The notes below the pieces were generated by a model that saw only the letters and a list, made by a program, of their open reading frames with translations, was not told the DNA's origin and ran no database searches. The position numbers and the translations under genes were made by a program. 64,000 nt of DNA from DATJLY01 sp035604615 (GTDB taxonomy: Bacteria > Pseudomonadota > Alphaproteobacteria > ATCC43930 > CGMCC-115725): positions 21,765 to 85,764 of the forward strand of contig DATNID010000014.1 in NCBI GenBank assembly GCA_035604615.1. The letters are read 5' to 3'. The number at the start of each line of letters is the position of its first letter. The first letter of the stretch is position 1. Below, one piece after another: positions 18,973 to 26,921 of the stretch.

Positions 18973-19161
18973 ATGGCCGTCCCGAAGAAAAGAGTGTCGA
19001 AATCGCGGCGCAGCATGCGCCGCTCGCACCACGCCCTGCCGCGCTCGAGCTTCGCCGAATGCTCGAATTGCGGCGAGATGAAGCGGCCGCATCACCTTTG
19101 TCCCGCTTGCGGCCATTACGACGGCCGCGAGGTGGTCGCGCGCGCCGCCGAGGCGACCTGA
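18973..19161 (+). CDS. rpmF: 50S ribosomal protein L32
   Basis: A 62-residue basic protein, MAVPKKRVSKSRRSMRRSHH start, typical of L32. It retains the zinc ribbon: C30, C33, C43 and C46. Placement directly before plsX is the standard bacterial rpmF-plsX-fabH arrangement, linking ribosome and membrane-lipid synthesis. Confidence 0.97.
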   Translation: MAVPKKRVSKSRRSMRRSHHALPRSSFAECSNCGEMKRPHHLCPACGHYDGREVVARAAEAT

Positions 19162-19186
19162 GCCCGGGGGCGGGAAAGGCCTAGCC

Positions 19187-20242
19187 TTGAGCGCGCGGAT
19201 CACCATCGCGCTCGACGCCATGGGCGGCGATCGGGCGCCCGAGATGGTGATGAAGGGCGCGAGCATCGCGCTGCAGCGCTTTCCCCATGCGCATTTTCTC
19301 CTGTTCGGCATCGAGGACCGCCTCAAGCCCGTGGTGGCAACGCTGCCGCGGCTCAAGGACCATTTCGTCATCCATCACACCGACGAGGTGGTGACGGACG
19401 ACGTGCGTCCGTCGGTGGCGCTGCGCGCCGGCCGCCGCACTTCGATGCGGCTCGCCATCGACGCGGCGGCGGCGGGCGAGGCCGATTGCGTCGTCTCGGC
19501 CGGCAATACCGGCGCGCTCATGGCGCTGGCGAAATACGGGCTCGGCATGCTGCCGGGGATCGACCGGCCGGCGATGGCGTCGTTCTTCCCGACGCAGCGC
19601 GGCGAGAGCGTGCTGCTCGATCTCGGCGCCAATGTCGAGTGCGACGCCGAGAACCTGGTGCAGTTCGCGCTGATGGGCGACGTGTTCGCGCGCACGGTCC
19701 TGGGGCTCATCCACCCGACTGTGGGACTCCTCAATGTCGGATCGGAGGAGATGAAGGGCAACGAGGCGGTGCGCGGCGCCGCGCTGCGGCTGCGGGCGCC
19801 GGGCATGCCGATCAATTTCCACGGCTTCGTCGAGGGCGACGGCATCGCCGCAGGCGCGGTCGATGTCGTCGTCACCGACGGCTTCACCGGCAACATCGCG
19901 CTGAAGACCGCTGAGGGAACGGCGCGGCTCTTCGCCGACTTCCTGCGCGCCGCGTTTCGCCATTCGCTGGCGGCGCGGATCGGCTATCTGCTGGCGCACC
20001 GGCCGCTGCGCAAGCTGCGCGCGCGGCTCGACCCGCGCGGCTACAACGGCGCCGTCTTCCTCGGCCTCGATGGCATTTGCGTCAAAAGCCACGGCGGCGC
20101 CGACGCGCTGGGATTCGCCAACGCGGTCGGCGTCGCGGTCGACATGAAGCACAACGGCTTCCTCGAGAAGATCCGCGACGGCATCGCGCGCATCAACGAG
20201 GTCTCGGCGGCGCAGAGCAAGCCGCAATCCGCGGCGCTCTGA
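19187..20242 (+). CDS. plsX: Phosphate acyltransferase PlsX
   Basis: A 351-residue cytosolic or membrane-peripheral enzyme making acyl-phosphate from acyl-ACP for phospholipid synthesis. Family landmarks are ALDAMGGDRAPEMVMKGA at the N-terminus, SAGNTGALMAL, GANVECDAENLVQFA, VVTDGFTGNIALK and the C-terminal SHGGADALGFANAV. The start is TTG at 19187, with GGGAAAGG upstream; no in-frame ATG fits the conserved N-terminus better. It ends one base before fabH. Confidence 0.95.
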   Translation: MSARITIALDAMGGDRAPEMVMKGASIALQRFPHAHFLLFGIEDRLKPVVATLPRLKDHFVIHHTDEVVTDDVRPSVALRAGRRTSMRLAIDAAAAGEADCVVSAGNTGALMALAKYGLGMLPGIDRPAMASFFPTQRGESVLLDLGANVECDAENLVQFALMGDVFARTVLGLIHPTVGLLNVGSEEMKGNEAVRGAALRLRAPGMPINFHGFVEGDGIAAGAVDVVVTDGFTGNIALKTAEGTARLFADFLRAAFRHSLAARIGYLLAHRPLRKLRARLDPRGYNGAVFLGLDGICVKSHGGADALGFANAVGVAVDMKHNGFLEKIRDGIARINEVSAAQSKPQSAAL

Positions 20243-20243
20243 G

Positions 20244-21221
20244 ATGGGATTCCGCTCGCTCGTTCTCGGCTGCGGCGGCTTCCTGCCTGAGAGGATCGTC
20301 ACCAACGCCGAGCTTGCCGAACGCCTCGATACCTCCGATCAATGGATCGTGCAGCGCACCGGCATCCGCCAGCGCCATGTCGCGGCGCCGGGCGAGTTCA
20401 CCTCCGACCTCGCGGTCCGCGCCGCCGAGCGCGCGCTCGCGGCGGCGGCCGTTCCGGCGAGCGCGATCGATCTCGTGGTGGTGGCGACGGCGACGCCCGA
20501 TCACACCTTTCCGGCGACGGCGACCAAGGTCGCGGCGCGGCTCGGCGTCGCGCGCGGCGTCCCCGCCTTCGACGTGCAGGCGGTCTGCACCGGCTTCATC
20601 TATGCGCTGGCGACGGCCGACAACTTCCTCCGCCTGGGCCAGGCCAAGCGCGCGCTGGTGATCGGCGCCGAGACCTTTTCGCGCATCCTCGACTGGGAGG
20701 ATCGCGGCACCTGCGTGCTGTTTGGCGACGGCGCCGGCGCGATCGTGCTCGAGGGCATGCCCTCGAACGGCAGCCCATACGAGCGCGGCGTGCTCTCGAC
20801 CCATCTCCACGCCGACGGCTCGGGCTACGAGCTGCTCTATGTCGATGGCGGCCCGTCGACCACCGGCACCACCGGCCTGTTGCGCATGGAGGGGCGGGAG
20901 ATCTTCCGTCACGCGGTCCAGCGCCTCGCCGAGGTGGTCGACGAAGCGCTCGTCGCCAACGGGCTCGCCGCTTCCGAGATCGACTGGCTGGTGCCGCATC
21001 AGGCCAATCGCCGCATCATCGACGGCATGGGCAGGAAGCTCGGCCTCGCCGCCGACCGCGTCGTCATTACCATCGACCGCCATGCCAACACCTCGGCGGC
21101 CTCGGTGCCGCTGGCGCTGGCGGAGGCGGCGGCCGACGGGCGCCTGCAGCCCGGCCAATTGGTGCTGCTCGAGGCGATGGGCGGCGGCCTGACTTGGGGG
21201 GCGGCCCTTATCCGTTGGTGA
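20244..21221 (+). CDS. fabH: Beta-ketoacyl-ACP synthase III (FabH)
   Basis: A 325-residue thiolase-fold enzyme that starts fatty acid synthesis by condensing acetyl-CoA with malonyl-ACP. The catalytic triad is visible: Cys115 in VQAVCTGF, His252 in PHQANRR and Asn282 in RHANTSAAS. It follows plsX with a one-base gap and precedes ihfA by 91 bases. Confidence 0.96.
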   Translation: MGFRSLVLGCGGFLPERIVTNAELAERLDTSDQWIVQRTGIRQRHVAAPGEFTSDLAVRAAERALAAAAVPASAIDLVVVATATPDHTFPATATKVAARLGVARGVPAFDVQAVCTGFIYALATADNFLRLGQAKRALVIGAETFSRILDWEDRGTCVLFGDGAGAIVLEGMPSNGSPYERGVLSTHLHADGSGYELLYVDGGPSTTGTTGLLRMEGREIFRHAVQRLAEVVDEALVANGLAASEIDWLVPHQANRRIIDGMGRKLGLAADRVVITIDRHANTSAASVPLALAEAAADGRLQPGQLVLLEAMGGGLTWGAALIRW

Positions 21222-21260
21222 ACAAGGGCGCTGGTGAAGAAGGCCGTTCAACTCTCTGTA

Positions 21261-21297
21261 TTTGCAAATTTTATCGCCCCGGTTTAGGGTTTGCAAA
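21261..21297. promoter_or_regulatory. Two TTTGCAAA boxes upstream of ihfA
   Basis: The palindrome TTTGCAAA occurs at 21261-21268 and again at 21290-21297, 29 bases apart, in an AT-rich patch between fabH and ihfA. It could be a paired operator or a promoter-proximal element; no known regulator is assigned. Confidence 0.35.
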
Positions 21298-21312
21298 ACG
21301 GGGAGGTCGATA

Positions 21313-21642
21313 ATGGCGGGGCAAACGGTAACGCGCGCTCAACTGAGCGAGGCGGTTTACCAGGAGGTCGGTTTGTCGCGCAACGAATCCGCCGCGCTGG
21401 TGGAGATCGTGCTGGCCGAGATTTCCGATACCCTTGCGCGCGGCGAGATGGTCAAGATTTCCTCCTTCGGCAGCTTTGCCGTGCGCAAGAAAGGCAAGCG
21501 CGTTGGCCGCAATCCCAAGACCGGGACCGAGGTGCCGATCAGCCCGCGCCGTGTGCTGGTGTTTCGTGCCTCGCACGTGTTGAAGGATCAGATCAACGCC
21601 GCGCTCGGCAAAGATGAAGGGCGCCGCAGCGGCGCTGCCTGA
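21313..21642 (+). CDS. ihfA: Integration host factor subunit alpha
   Basis: A 109-residue DNA-bending protein of the HU/IHF family. Core features are TVTRAQLSEAVYQEVGLSRNES, the GEMVKISSFGSFAVRKK segment and the beta-arm GRNPKTGTEVPISPRRVLVF (each quoted within limits). The ATG at 21313 follows GGGAGGTCGATA. In alphaproteobacteria ihfA commonly sits between fabH and a merR-like gene, as here. Confidence 0.94.
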   Translation: MAGQTVTRAQLSEAVYQEVGLSRNESAALVEIVLAEISDTLARGEMVKISSFGSFAVRKKGKRVGRNPKTGTEVPISPRRVLVFRASHVLKDQINAALGKDEGRRSGAA

Positions 21643-21644
21643 GC

Positions 21645-22100
21645 ATGCCCGACCTGTTCGATCCGCCGCCGCCCAGGGCGTCGCCGCCGCGACGCGCTTC
21701 CAAGTCGGCCGAAGCCTTCCGCACCATCAGCGAAGTGGCCGGCGATCTTGAAGTGCCGCAGCATGTGCTGCGCTTCTGGGAATCGAAATTCCCCCAGATC
21801 AAGCCGCTGAAGCGCGCCGGCGGGCGGCGCTATTACCGGCCCGACGACGTGGCGCTGCTGCGGCGCATCCGCCAGTGCCTCTATGACCAGGGCTACACCA
21901 TCAAGGGCGTGCAAAAGCTGCTGCGCGAGGGTGCGCTCAAGGCCGAGGCGCGAGGCGCTTCGCCCGTGCCCGCGACGGCGGCTGCGCGCGCCGAGCCGCG
22001 GCGGGCGAAATCGTCGCCGGACGGACTGCGCGAGGTCCTCATCGACCTGCGCAAGGAGCTGGTCGCGCTGCGCGACAGCATCGCCAAGCTCAAGCGCTGA
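21645..22100 (+). CDS. MerR family transcriptional regulator
   Basis: A 151-residue regulator. The winged HTH (about 25-95) shows FRTISEVAGDLEVPQHVLRF and AGGRRYYRPDDVALLRRI. A C-terminal helical segment (DLRKELVALRDSIAKLKR) probably dimerises. No effector-binding cysteines or large ligand domain are present. Its target is unknown. It begins three bases after ihfA, so the two are co-transcribed. Confidence 0.9.
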   Translation: MPDLFDPPPPRASPPRRASKSAEAFRTISEVAGDLEVPQHVLRFWESKFPQIKPLKRAGGRRYYRPDDVALLRRIRQCLYDQGYTIKGVQKLLREGALKAEARGASPVPATAAARAEPRRAKSSPDGLREVLIDLRKELVALRDSIAKLKR

Positions 22101-22148
22101 GCGCCGTCACGTTGCGCGGGGACCGCCGCGTATCTATAGTCCACATGT

Positions 22149-22225
22149 CGGGCAGTAGCGCAGCCTGGTAGCGCATCAGCATGGGGTGCTGAGGGTCGCG
22201 AGTTCAAATCTCGCCTGCCCGACCA
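22149..22225 (+). tRNA. tRNA-Pro (anticodon GGG)
   Basis: A 77-base cloverleaf with encoded CCA. Acceptor CGGGCAG pairs with CTGCCCG. The anticodon stem TCAGC/GCTGA frames ATGGGGT, giving GGG. The T-arm AGTTCAAATCT is present. Confidence 0.94.
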
Positions 22226-22262
22226 TTTTCGTCTCGCCATGTCCAAACGAGGGAGGACGCGG

Positions 22263-23282
22263 ATGAAGACGCGGCGCCAAATCCTGCGCTCGGGAGCGAT
22301 GGCCGCGGGCGCGGCACTCGCGGGATTTCGGGCGATGGTGACGCCGGCGCGCGCGGCGGACCAGGTCTCGGTCGCGCTGCCGCTCGGGTTCCAGATCGAC
22401 TTCTTCGATTCGATGAACATGGCGTCGGGCGGGCACTTCGCCAGGTTCGGCCTCGACGGCAAGGTGATCGGCGCCAACTCCGGCGTGCAGACGATCCAGC
22501 TCGTGGCGTCGGGGCAGGCCATGTTCGGGCGCGGCGCGCCGCCCGACATCATCCGCGCGGTCGCCGCCAAGCAGGCGGCGCCCATCGCCATCGCCACCAT
22601 CCTGCAAGGCTGCCCGTTCCGCGTCTTCAGCCCCAAGGCGAAGCCCGTGATCGAGCCCATCGATTTCAAGGGCAAGACCGTCGGGCTCATCACCTTGGCA
22701 TCGCCGACCGGGATCTATCTCGACGTGATGCTGCACCGCGCCGGCTTGACGCCCGGCGACGTCGAGCGCCAGCCGACCGGCGGCACGCCGGGCGCGCTCG
22801 AGATCATGAAGCAGGGACGGGTCGATTGCTTCATCTCGACGGTCGCGGTCGAGACCGCGGCGCGGCTCGCGCACGAGCAAGTCTTGGTGTGGGACCCGAG
22901 CAAATACCTGCCGCTGCCGGGCCAGACCTATTACGCCATGCCCGAGACGCTCGCCGCCAAGCCCGACATCGTCATCCGGTTTCTCAAGGCGGCCAAGTCG
23001 TCGATCGACGAGATGCTGGCTGGGCCATTGCCGGCGCTCATCACGCGCGCGGCCAAGGATTTCGACATCCCCGGCGTCAACGATCTCGACCTCACCGTGA
23101 CCATGCTCGACACCAGCATCAAGGAGCTGATGCTGCCGGCGGGGCTGGACAAGCTGCTGCTCAACATCCCGGCGCAGTGGATCGACGGCTGCAAGGCGCT
23201 AGCCGATGCGCACATCGTCGAGATCGCCGATCCCAACGTGCTGTTCACCAACCGCTTCATCGACGCGGCCTTGAAGGCGTGA
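22263..23282 (+). CDS. Tat-exported NMT1/SsuA-like substrate-binding protein, copy 1
   Basis: A 339-residue periplasmic binding protein of the NMT1/THI5-like type. The N-terminus MKTRRQILRSG carries a twin-arginine signal. Mature motifs include FRVFSPKAKPV, LITLASPTGIYLDVML, GGTPGALEIMKQGRVDCFIS and KYLPLPGQTYYAMPET. The ATG at 22263 is chosen for its GGGAGGACGCG site; an upstream ATG (22239) lacks one. It is a tandem paralogue of the next gene, separated by two bases. No ABC permease or ATPase is nearby. Ligand unknown; pyrimidine, sulfonate and nitrate analogues are typical of the family. Confidence 0.85.
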   Translation: MKTRRQILRSGAMAAGAALAGFRAMVTPARAADQVSVALPLGFQIDFFDSMNMASGGHFARFGLDGKVIGANSGVQTIQLVASGQAMFGRGAPPDIIRAVAAKQAAPIAIATILQGCPFRVFSPKAKPVIEPIDFKGKTVGLITLASPTGIYLDVMLHRAGLTPGDVERQPTGGTPGALEIMKQGRVDCFISTVAVETAARLAHEQVLVWDPSKYLPLPGQTYYAMPETLAAKPDIVIRFLKAAKSSIDEMLAGPLPALITRAAKDFDIPGVNDLDLTVTMLDTSIKELMLPAGLDKLLLNIPAQWIDGCKALADAHIVEIADPNVLFTNRFIDAALKA

Positions 23283-23284
23283 CC

Positions 23285-24298
23285 ATGACGACGCGACGCA
23301 AGCTCCTCAAAGGCGTGGCCGCGACCGGTGCCGCGCTTGCCCTGCCGCCCTTCATCGCCACCGGCCGCGCCGCCGAACAGGTCGGCATCGTTCTGCCGCT
23401 CGGCTTCAGCATCGATTTCTTCGACGCCATGAACGCCTATTCCGGCGGCCACTATGCGCGCGAGGGCATCGACGCGAAAATCATTGGCGCCAACACCGGC
23501 GTGCAGATGACCCAACTCGTCGTCTCCGGCCAGGCGGTGTTCGGCCGCGGCTCGCCGCCCGATCAGGTCCGCGCCGTCGCGGCGAAGCAGGCGGCGCCGC
23601 TGGCGATCGCGTCCATCTGCCAGGGCTGCAACTTCCGCGTCTTCAGCCCGAAGGCCAAGCCGGTGCTGGTGCCGAAGGACTTCAAGGGCAAGGTGGTCGG
23701 CCTCATCACCGCGGCCTCGCCCACCGGCATCTATCTCGACGTGATGCTGGCGCAGGCCGGCCTCTCCGGCGCCGATGTCGAGCGCCAGGTGACGGGCGGT
23801 ACGCCCGGCGCCATCGAGATCCTGAAGCAGGGGCGGGTCGATTGCTTCATCTCGACTCTCTCGGTCAAGGTCGCGCTCGAACGCGCCAAGGAGCCGGTCG
23901 AGGTGTGGAACCCCGACAAGTACCTGCCGCTGCCGGGGCAGAACTATCTCGCCATGCCCGAGACGATCCAGGCCAAGCCCGATCTGGTGCTGCGCTTCCT
24001 GCGCGCCATCAAGGCCTCGGCGCTCGAGATGATGGCCGGACCGATCGCGCCGCTTCTGGAGCGCGCGGCCAAGGATTTCGATATTCCGGGCGTCGCCGAC
24101 CGCGACGGCAACGTCGCCTATCTCGAGACCGCCATCACGGAGATGTGGCTGTCGGAGGGGCGCGAGAACCTGCTCCTCAACCTGCCGCGGCGGTGGGATG
24201 CCGGCCTGGCCGCGCTACGCGAAGCAAAGCTCGTCGATCTTACGGATTCATCAGTGCTTTACACCAATAAATTCATCGAGCAGGTGATGAAGGGGTAG
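23285..24298 (+). CDS. Tat-exported NMT1/SsuA-like substrate-binding protein, copy 2
   Basis: A 337-residue paralogue of the preceding gene; well over half of aligned positions look identical by eye, for example the shared FRVFSPKAKPV, ASPTGIYLDVML and GRVDCFIST blocks. The N-terminus MTTRRKLLKG is again a twin-arginine signal. The two differ near the C-terminus (MLPAGLDKLL versus WLSEGRENLL). It ends six bases before the convergent LLM monooxygenase. The duplication suggests two related ligands or partner permeases elsewhere. Confidence 0.85.
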   Translation: MTTRRKLLKGVAATGAALALPPFIATGRAAEQVGIVLPLGFSIDFFDAMNAYSGGHYAREGIDAKIIGANTGVQMTQLVVSGQAVFGRGSPPDQVRAVAAKQAAPLAIASICQGCNFRVFSPKAKPVLVPKDFKGKVVGLITAASPTGIYLDVMLAQAGLSGADVERQVTGGTPGAIEILKQGRVDCFISTLSVKVALERAKEPVEVWNPDKYLPLPGQNYLAMPETIQAKPDLVLRFLRAIKASALEMMAGPIAPLLERAAKDFDIPGVADRDGNVAYLETAITEMWLSEGRENLLLNLPRRWDAGLAALREAKLVDLTDSSVLYTNKFIEQVMKG

Positions 24299-24304
24299 GG
24301 GCCA

Positions 24305-25351
24305 TCAGCGGAACTGGGGCACCACTTCCGCGCACAGCAGGCGCAAGGCGTTCATCACCTGCGCATGCGGGATGAGGCCGCCGCAATTGAGCTCGGCGAG
24401 GATGCCGTCGAGCCCGATCTCGTCGCGCAAGGCGCTGAGCCGCTGCACTACCGCGGCCGGCGTTCCGAACACCAGGTGATCGGTCAGCGCCTGGCCGTAG
24501 GTGAGGTGGCGCAGCCGCTCGCCGCGCGCCGCCCGCGCCGCGCCGGCGGCACCCGAGCGCGCCGCCGACTCAGCCTGGAGATCGGCCTGGTATTGATAGA
24601 AGCGCATGACGCTGCGCTCAGGATCGGAGAGCGCGCGCGCCTCGCTCTCGGCGAGATAGATCGGCACCGAGACATAGACCTCGCCCTTGCCGGGATGGCC
24701 CGCGGCTGCGTAGGCCGCGCGATAGCGGCGGATCGCGGCCGCGGTGTCGGTCCAGGTGACGGTGCGCGCCGAGGCGAAGATCGGCAGGCCCAACTCGCCG
24801 ATCATGGCATAGGTGTCGGACGTGCTGGCGGCCATGCGGATGGGCGGATGCGGCTTCTGGTAAGGCTGCGGCACCACCGTCACATCGTCGAAGCTGAGAT
24901 ATTTGCCGCGATAGGAGAAGCGCGGCTCGGTCCAGGCGCGCTTGACGATGTCGAGCGTCTCGGCGAAGCGGTCACGGCTCTCGGCATAGGGCACGTTATA
25001 GGCGTCGTAGGTCTGCACCACGCCGCTGCGGCCGACGCCGAAGATGAGGCGGCCGCGGCTCAACTGATCAACCGTCGCGACCTCCTCGGCGAGGCGCAGC
25101 GGATGACACAGCGGCAGGACCTGCACCGCGATGCCGATCTTGATGCGGCTGGTGCGCGCAGCGATGGCGGCGGCGACGGTCAAGGGCGAGGCCAGCACCG
25201 AGCGCTCCGGCGCGAAATGCAGCTCGGCCAGCCACACCGCGTCGAGGCCGCCGCGCTCGGCCGCGTCGACCTGCTCGAGCGCCCCGTCGAAGGCGTCGGC
25301 GTGTGAGCGGTCGGGGAAGGTCGGGAACTCCTGAAACAGGCCGAATTCCAT
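24305..25351 (-). CDS. LLM class flavin-dependent oxidoreductase (second copy in window)
   Basis: A 348-residue luciferase-like monooxygenase: MEFGLFQEFPTFPD start, AVWLAELHFAPERSVLASPL, VLPLCHPLRLAEEVATVDQL, GRLIFGVGRSG and a C-terminal GLDGILAELNCGG. The upstream TenA-fold gene on the same strand ends 21 bases before it, so the two form an operon. Its downstream neighbours are the convergent tandem binding proteins. It is a different subtype from the LLM gene at 16.5 kb. Confidence 0.87.
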   Translation of the reverse strand: MEFGLFQEFPTFPDRSHADAFDGALEQVDAAERGGLDAVWLAELHFAPERSVLASPLTVAAAIAARTSRIKIGIAVQVLPLCHPLRLAEEVATVDQLSRGRLIFGVGRSGVVQTYDAYNVPYAESRDRFAETLDIVKRAWTEPRFSYRGKYLSFDDVTVVPQPYQKPHPPIRMAASTSDTYAMIGELGLPIFASARTVTWTDTAAAIRRYRAAYAAAGHPGKGEVYVSVPIYLAESEARALSDPERSVMRFYQYQADLQAESAARSGAAGAARAARGERLRHLTYGQALTDHLVFGTPAAVVQRLSALRDEIGLDGILAELNCGGLIPHAQVMNALRLLCAEVVPQFR

Positions 25352-25372
25352 GAGGTCCGACCTCGCTCGCCC

Positions 25373-26137
25373 CTAGGCCATGCTGGCGGGGAGGATCTCC
25401 TTCTGGCCCAGGACCTCCTCGCGGTAAAGCTCGGAGATCGAGGCCCAGCGCAGGTGGCACGCGACCTCGGCGACCTCGAGCGCACGCGCCTGGAGCTCGG
25501 GCGTGCCGAGATGCTTGGCGCACAGCTCGATCTGGCGCCGGCTGTGCTCGACATCGGCGGCGTCGTGCTCGGTGAAGAACTCGATCTCGCGCGCGTTGCG
25601 CTTAAAGCCATAATGCTTCTCGAACGCGGGCAGCAGAACCTCGCTGATGAGGCCGGGCATCTGGCCTTCCTGCGTCGTCTGCATCGCCAGGACGACGCCG
25701 ATCGGCTCGGTCGCGGTGGTGTGGTAGTAGTAGAGCGACCGCGCCCACCATGCCGGCGTCATCGGTAGGGCACGCACCTCGGCCTCGCTGAAGCCCGCCG
25801 CCTTGCAGAAGCGGAAGATCAGCTCGTTATGGTCGTGCGGCTCGTGGCCTTCCTGTGGGATCGCCTTCAAGCCCTCTTCCTCGGACACGTTCTCGGCCAC
25901 CATCTTGCGCACTTCGACGTCGTGATAGGCGCGCGCGTAAAGCAGGCCGAAGCTCGGCAGTGCCATCGAGACGTAATGGAAATGCAGCGCCTGGTAGCGG
26001 CCCATCGCCTTCAAGGGCAGCTTCCCCTCGGCGAAGACGCGGAAAAAAGGATGGTGCTTGGTGTGCCAGCGGTCGCGGATGGCGGCGATCTGCTCGGCGA
26101 TCGGGGCCGAAGAGACGAGTCGTACGTTCCGTGCCAT
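25373..26137 (-). CDS. Iron-containing redox enzyme family protein (TenA/PqqC fold)
   Basis: A 254-residue all-helical protein of the heme-oxygenase/TenA/PqqC superfamily. Visible landmarks are HPFFRVFAEGKLPLKAMGRY, HFHYVSMALPSFGLLYARAY, VSEEEGLKAIPQEGHEPHDH and EHDAADVEHSRRQIELCAKH. The conserved Glu/His pairs could form a di-iron or cofactor-free oxygen-activating site as in PqqC/CADD-like proteins. The ATG at 26137 has GGGAGGCAACGACG upstream. Operon partner is the LLM monooxygenase, pointing to a shared oxidative pathway. Confidence 0.8.
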   Translation of the reverse strand: MARNVRLVSSAPIAEQIAAIRDRWHTKHHPFFRVFAEGKLPLKAMGRYQALHFHYVSMALPSFGLLYARAYHDVEVRKMVAENVSEEEGLKAIPQEGHEPHDHNELIFRFCKAAGFSEAEVRALPMTPAWWARSLYYYHTTATEPIGVVLAMQTTQEGQMPGLISEVLLPAFEKHYGFKRNAREIEFFTEHDAADVEHSRRQIELCAKHLGTPELQARALEVAEVACHLRWASISELYREEVLGQKEILPASMA

Positions 26138-26217
26138 CGTCGTTGCCTCCCCTGACTGCGTTCGTCGGCCGAGCGTAGCCGTGCCGGAGGCCGAGCGCCA
26201 CCGGGCCGCGCGGGACC

Positions 26218-26526
26218 CTAGCGGATTGGCGTGATGGTCGCCGACGGCCGGTTCTTGCGCACCCGCGCGGGCGGGCGCTGCTTCCGCCCGGCGAGCGTGC
26301 GGCCGTTCTCGGTCAGCTTGCACACCAGCCAATTGGGCTTCAGCGGATTGGCGAACCACGGCTCGGCCCAGCCCTGCTCGATGCAGGCGCGGATGGTGCG
26401 AGTGTCGATCTGCTGCCCGGATTCGTCGAACAGCGGCAGCTTGCCGCCGGGCTGGTCGAGGCCGCGCCGGAGCCAGGCGCGCTGCGCCGTCGATGGAAGC
26501 TTCCTGATCTCGGGTGCGTCGCTCAT
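26218..26526 (-). CDS. Conserved hypothetical protein (winged-helix-like)
   Basis: A 102-residue basic protein. Residues 10-80 look like a small winged helix: QRAWLRRGLDQPGGKLPLFD, TIRACIEQGWAEPWFANP and LTENGRTLAGRKQ. The tail is Arg/Lys-rich (RKQRPPARVRKNRPS). This resembles short uncharacterised alphaproteobacterial proteins that end a helix with a LTExGR motif. No function can be assigned. It stands alone between the TenA-fold gene and divergent cutA. Confidence 0.6.
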   Translation of the reverse strand: MSDAPEIRKLPSTAQRAWLRRGLDQPGGKLPLFDESGQQIDTRTIRACIEQGWAEPWFANPLKPNWLVCKLTENGRTLAGRKQRPPARVRKNRPSATITPIR

Positions 26527-26605
26527 CGTTCCCCCGCGACGACGTCCTTGCCGCCCCCTGTATAAACCTTTTTCAATGGGGCGGGCCAGCGCCGCAGGAG
26601 GGCAG

Positions 26606-26920
26606 ATGACCATAATGTTCGTCTATGCCACGGCCGCCGACGCGGCCGAGGCCGAGCGCATCGGCCGGGCGGCGGTGTCGGAGCGGCTCGCGGCCTGCGC
26701 CAACGTGCTGCCGGCGATGCGCTCGGTCTATTGGTGGAATGGCAGGCTCGAGGAGGGGTCGGAGGCCGTGCTCATCCTCAAGACCACGCGCACGCGCTTG
26801 GACGCGCTGGTCGCGCGGATCAAGGCGCTGCATTCATACGAGTGCCCGTGCATCGAGGCGTTGGAGATAGCCGGCGGCAATCTCGATTTTCTCGCCTGGA
26901 TCGCGCGCGAGACCGCGTGA
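26606..26920 (+). CDS. cutA: Divalent-cation tolerance protein CutA
   Basis: A 104-residue trimeric ferredoxin-like protein. The CutA1 signatures are clear: LAACANVLPAMRSVYWWNG and KTTRTRLDALVARIKALHSY followed by CPCIEALEI. It is linked to copper/divalent-metal tolerance in E. coli, though the mechanism is unsettled. Start ATG 26606 follows GCAGGAGGGCAG; the longer frame upstream is antisense to the neighbouring gene. Its stop is one base from the convergent metY stop. Confidence 0.92.
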   Translation: MTIMFVYATAADAAEAERIGRAAVSERLAACANVLPAMRSVYWWNGRLEEGSEAVLILKTTRTRLDALVARIKALHSYECPCIEALEIAGGNLDFLAWIARETA

Positions 26921-26921
26921 C

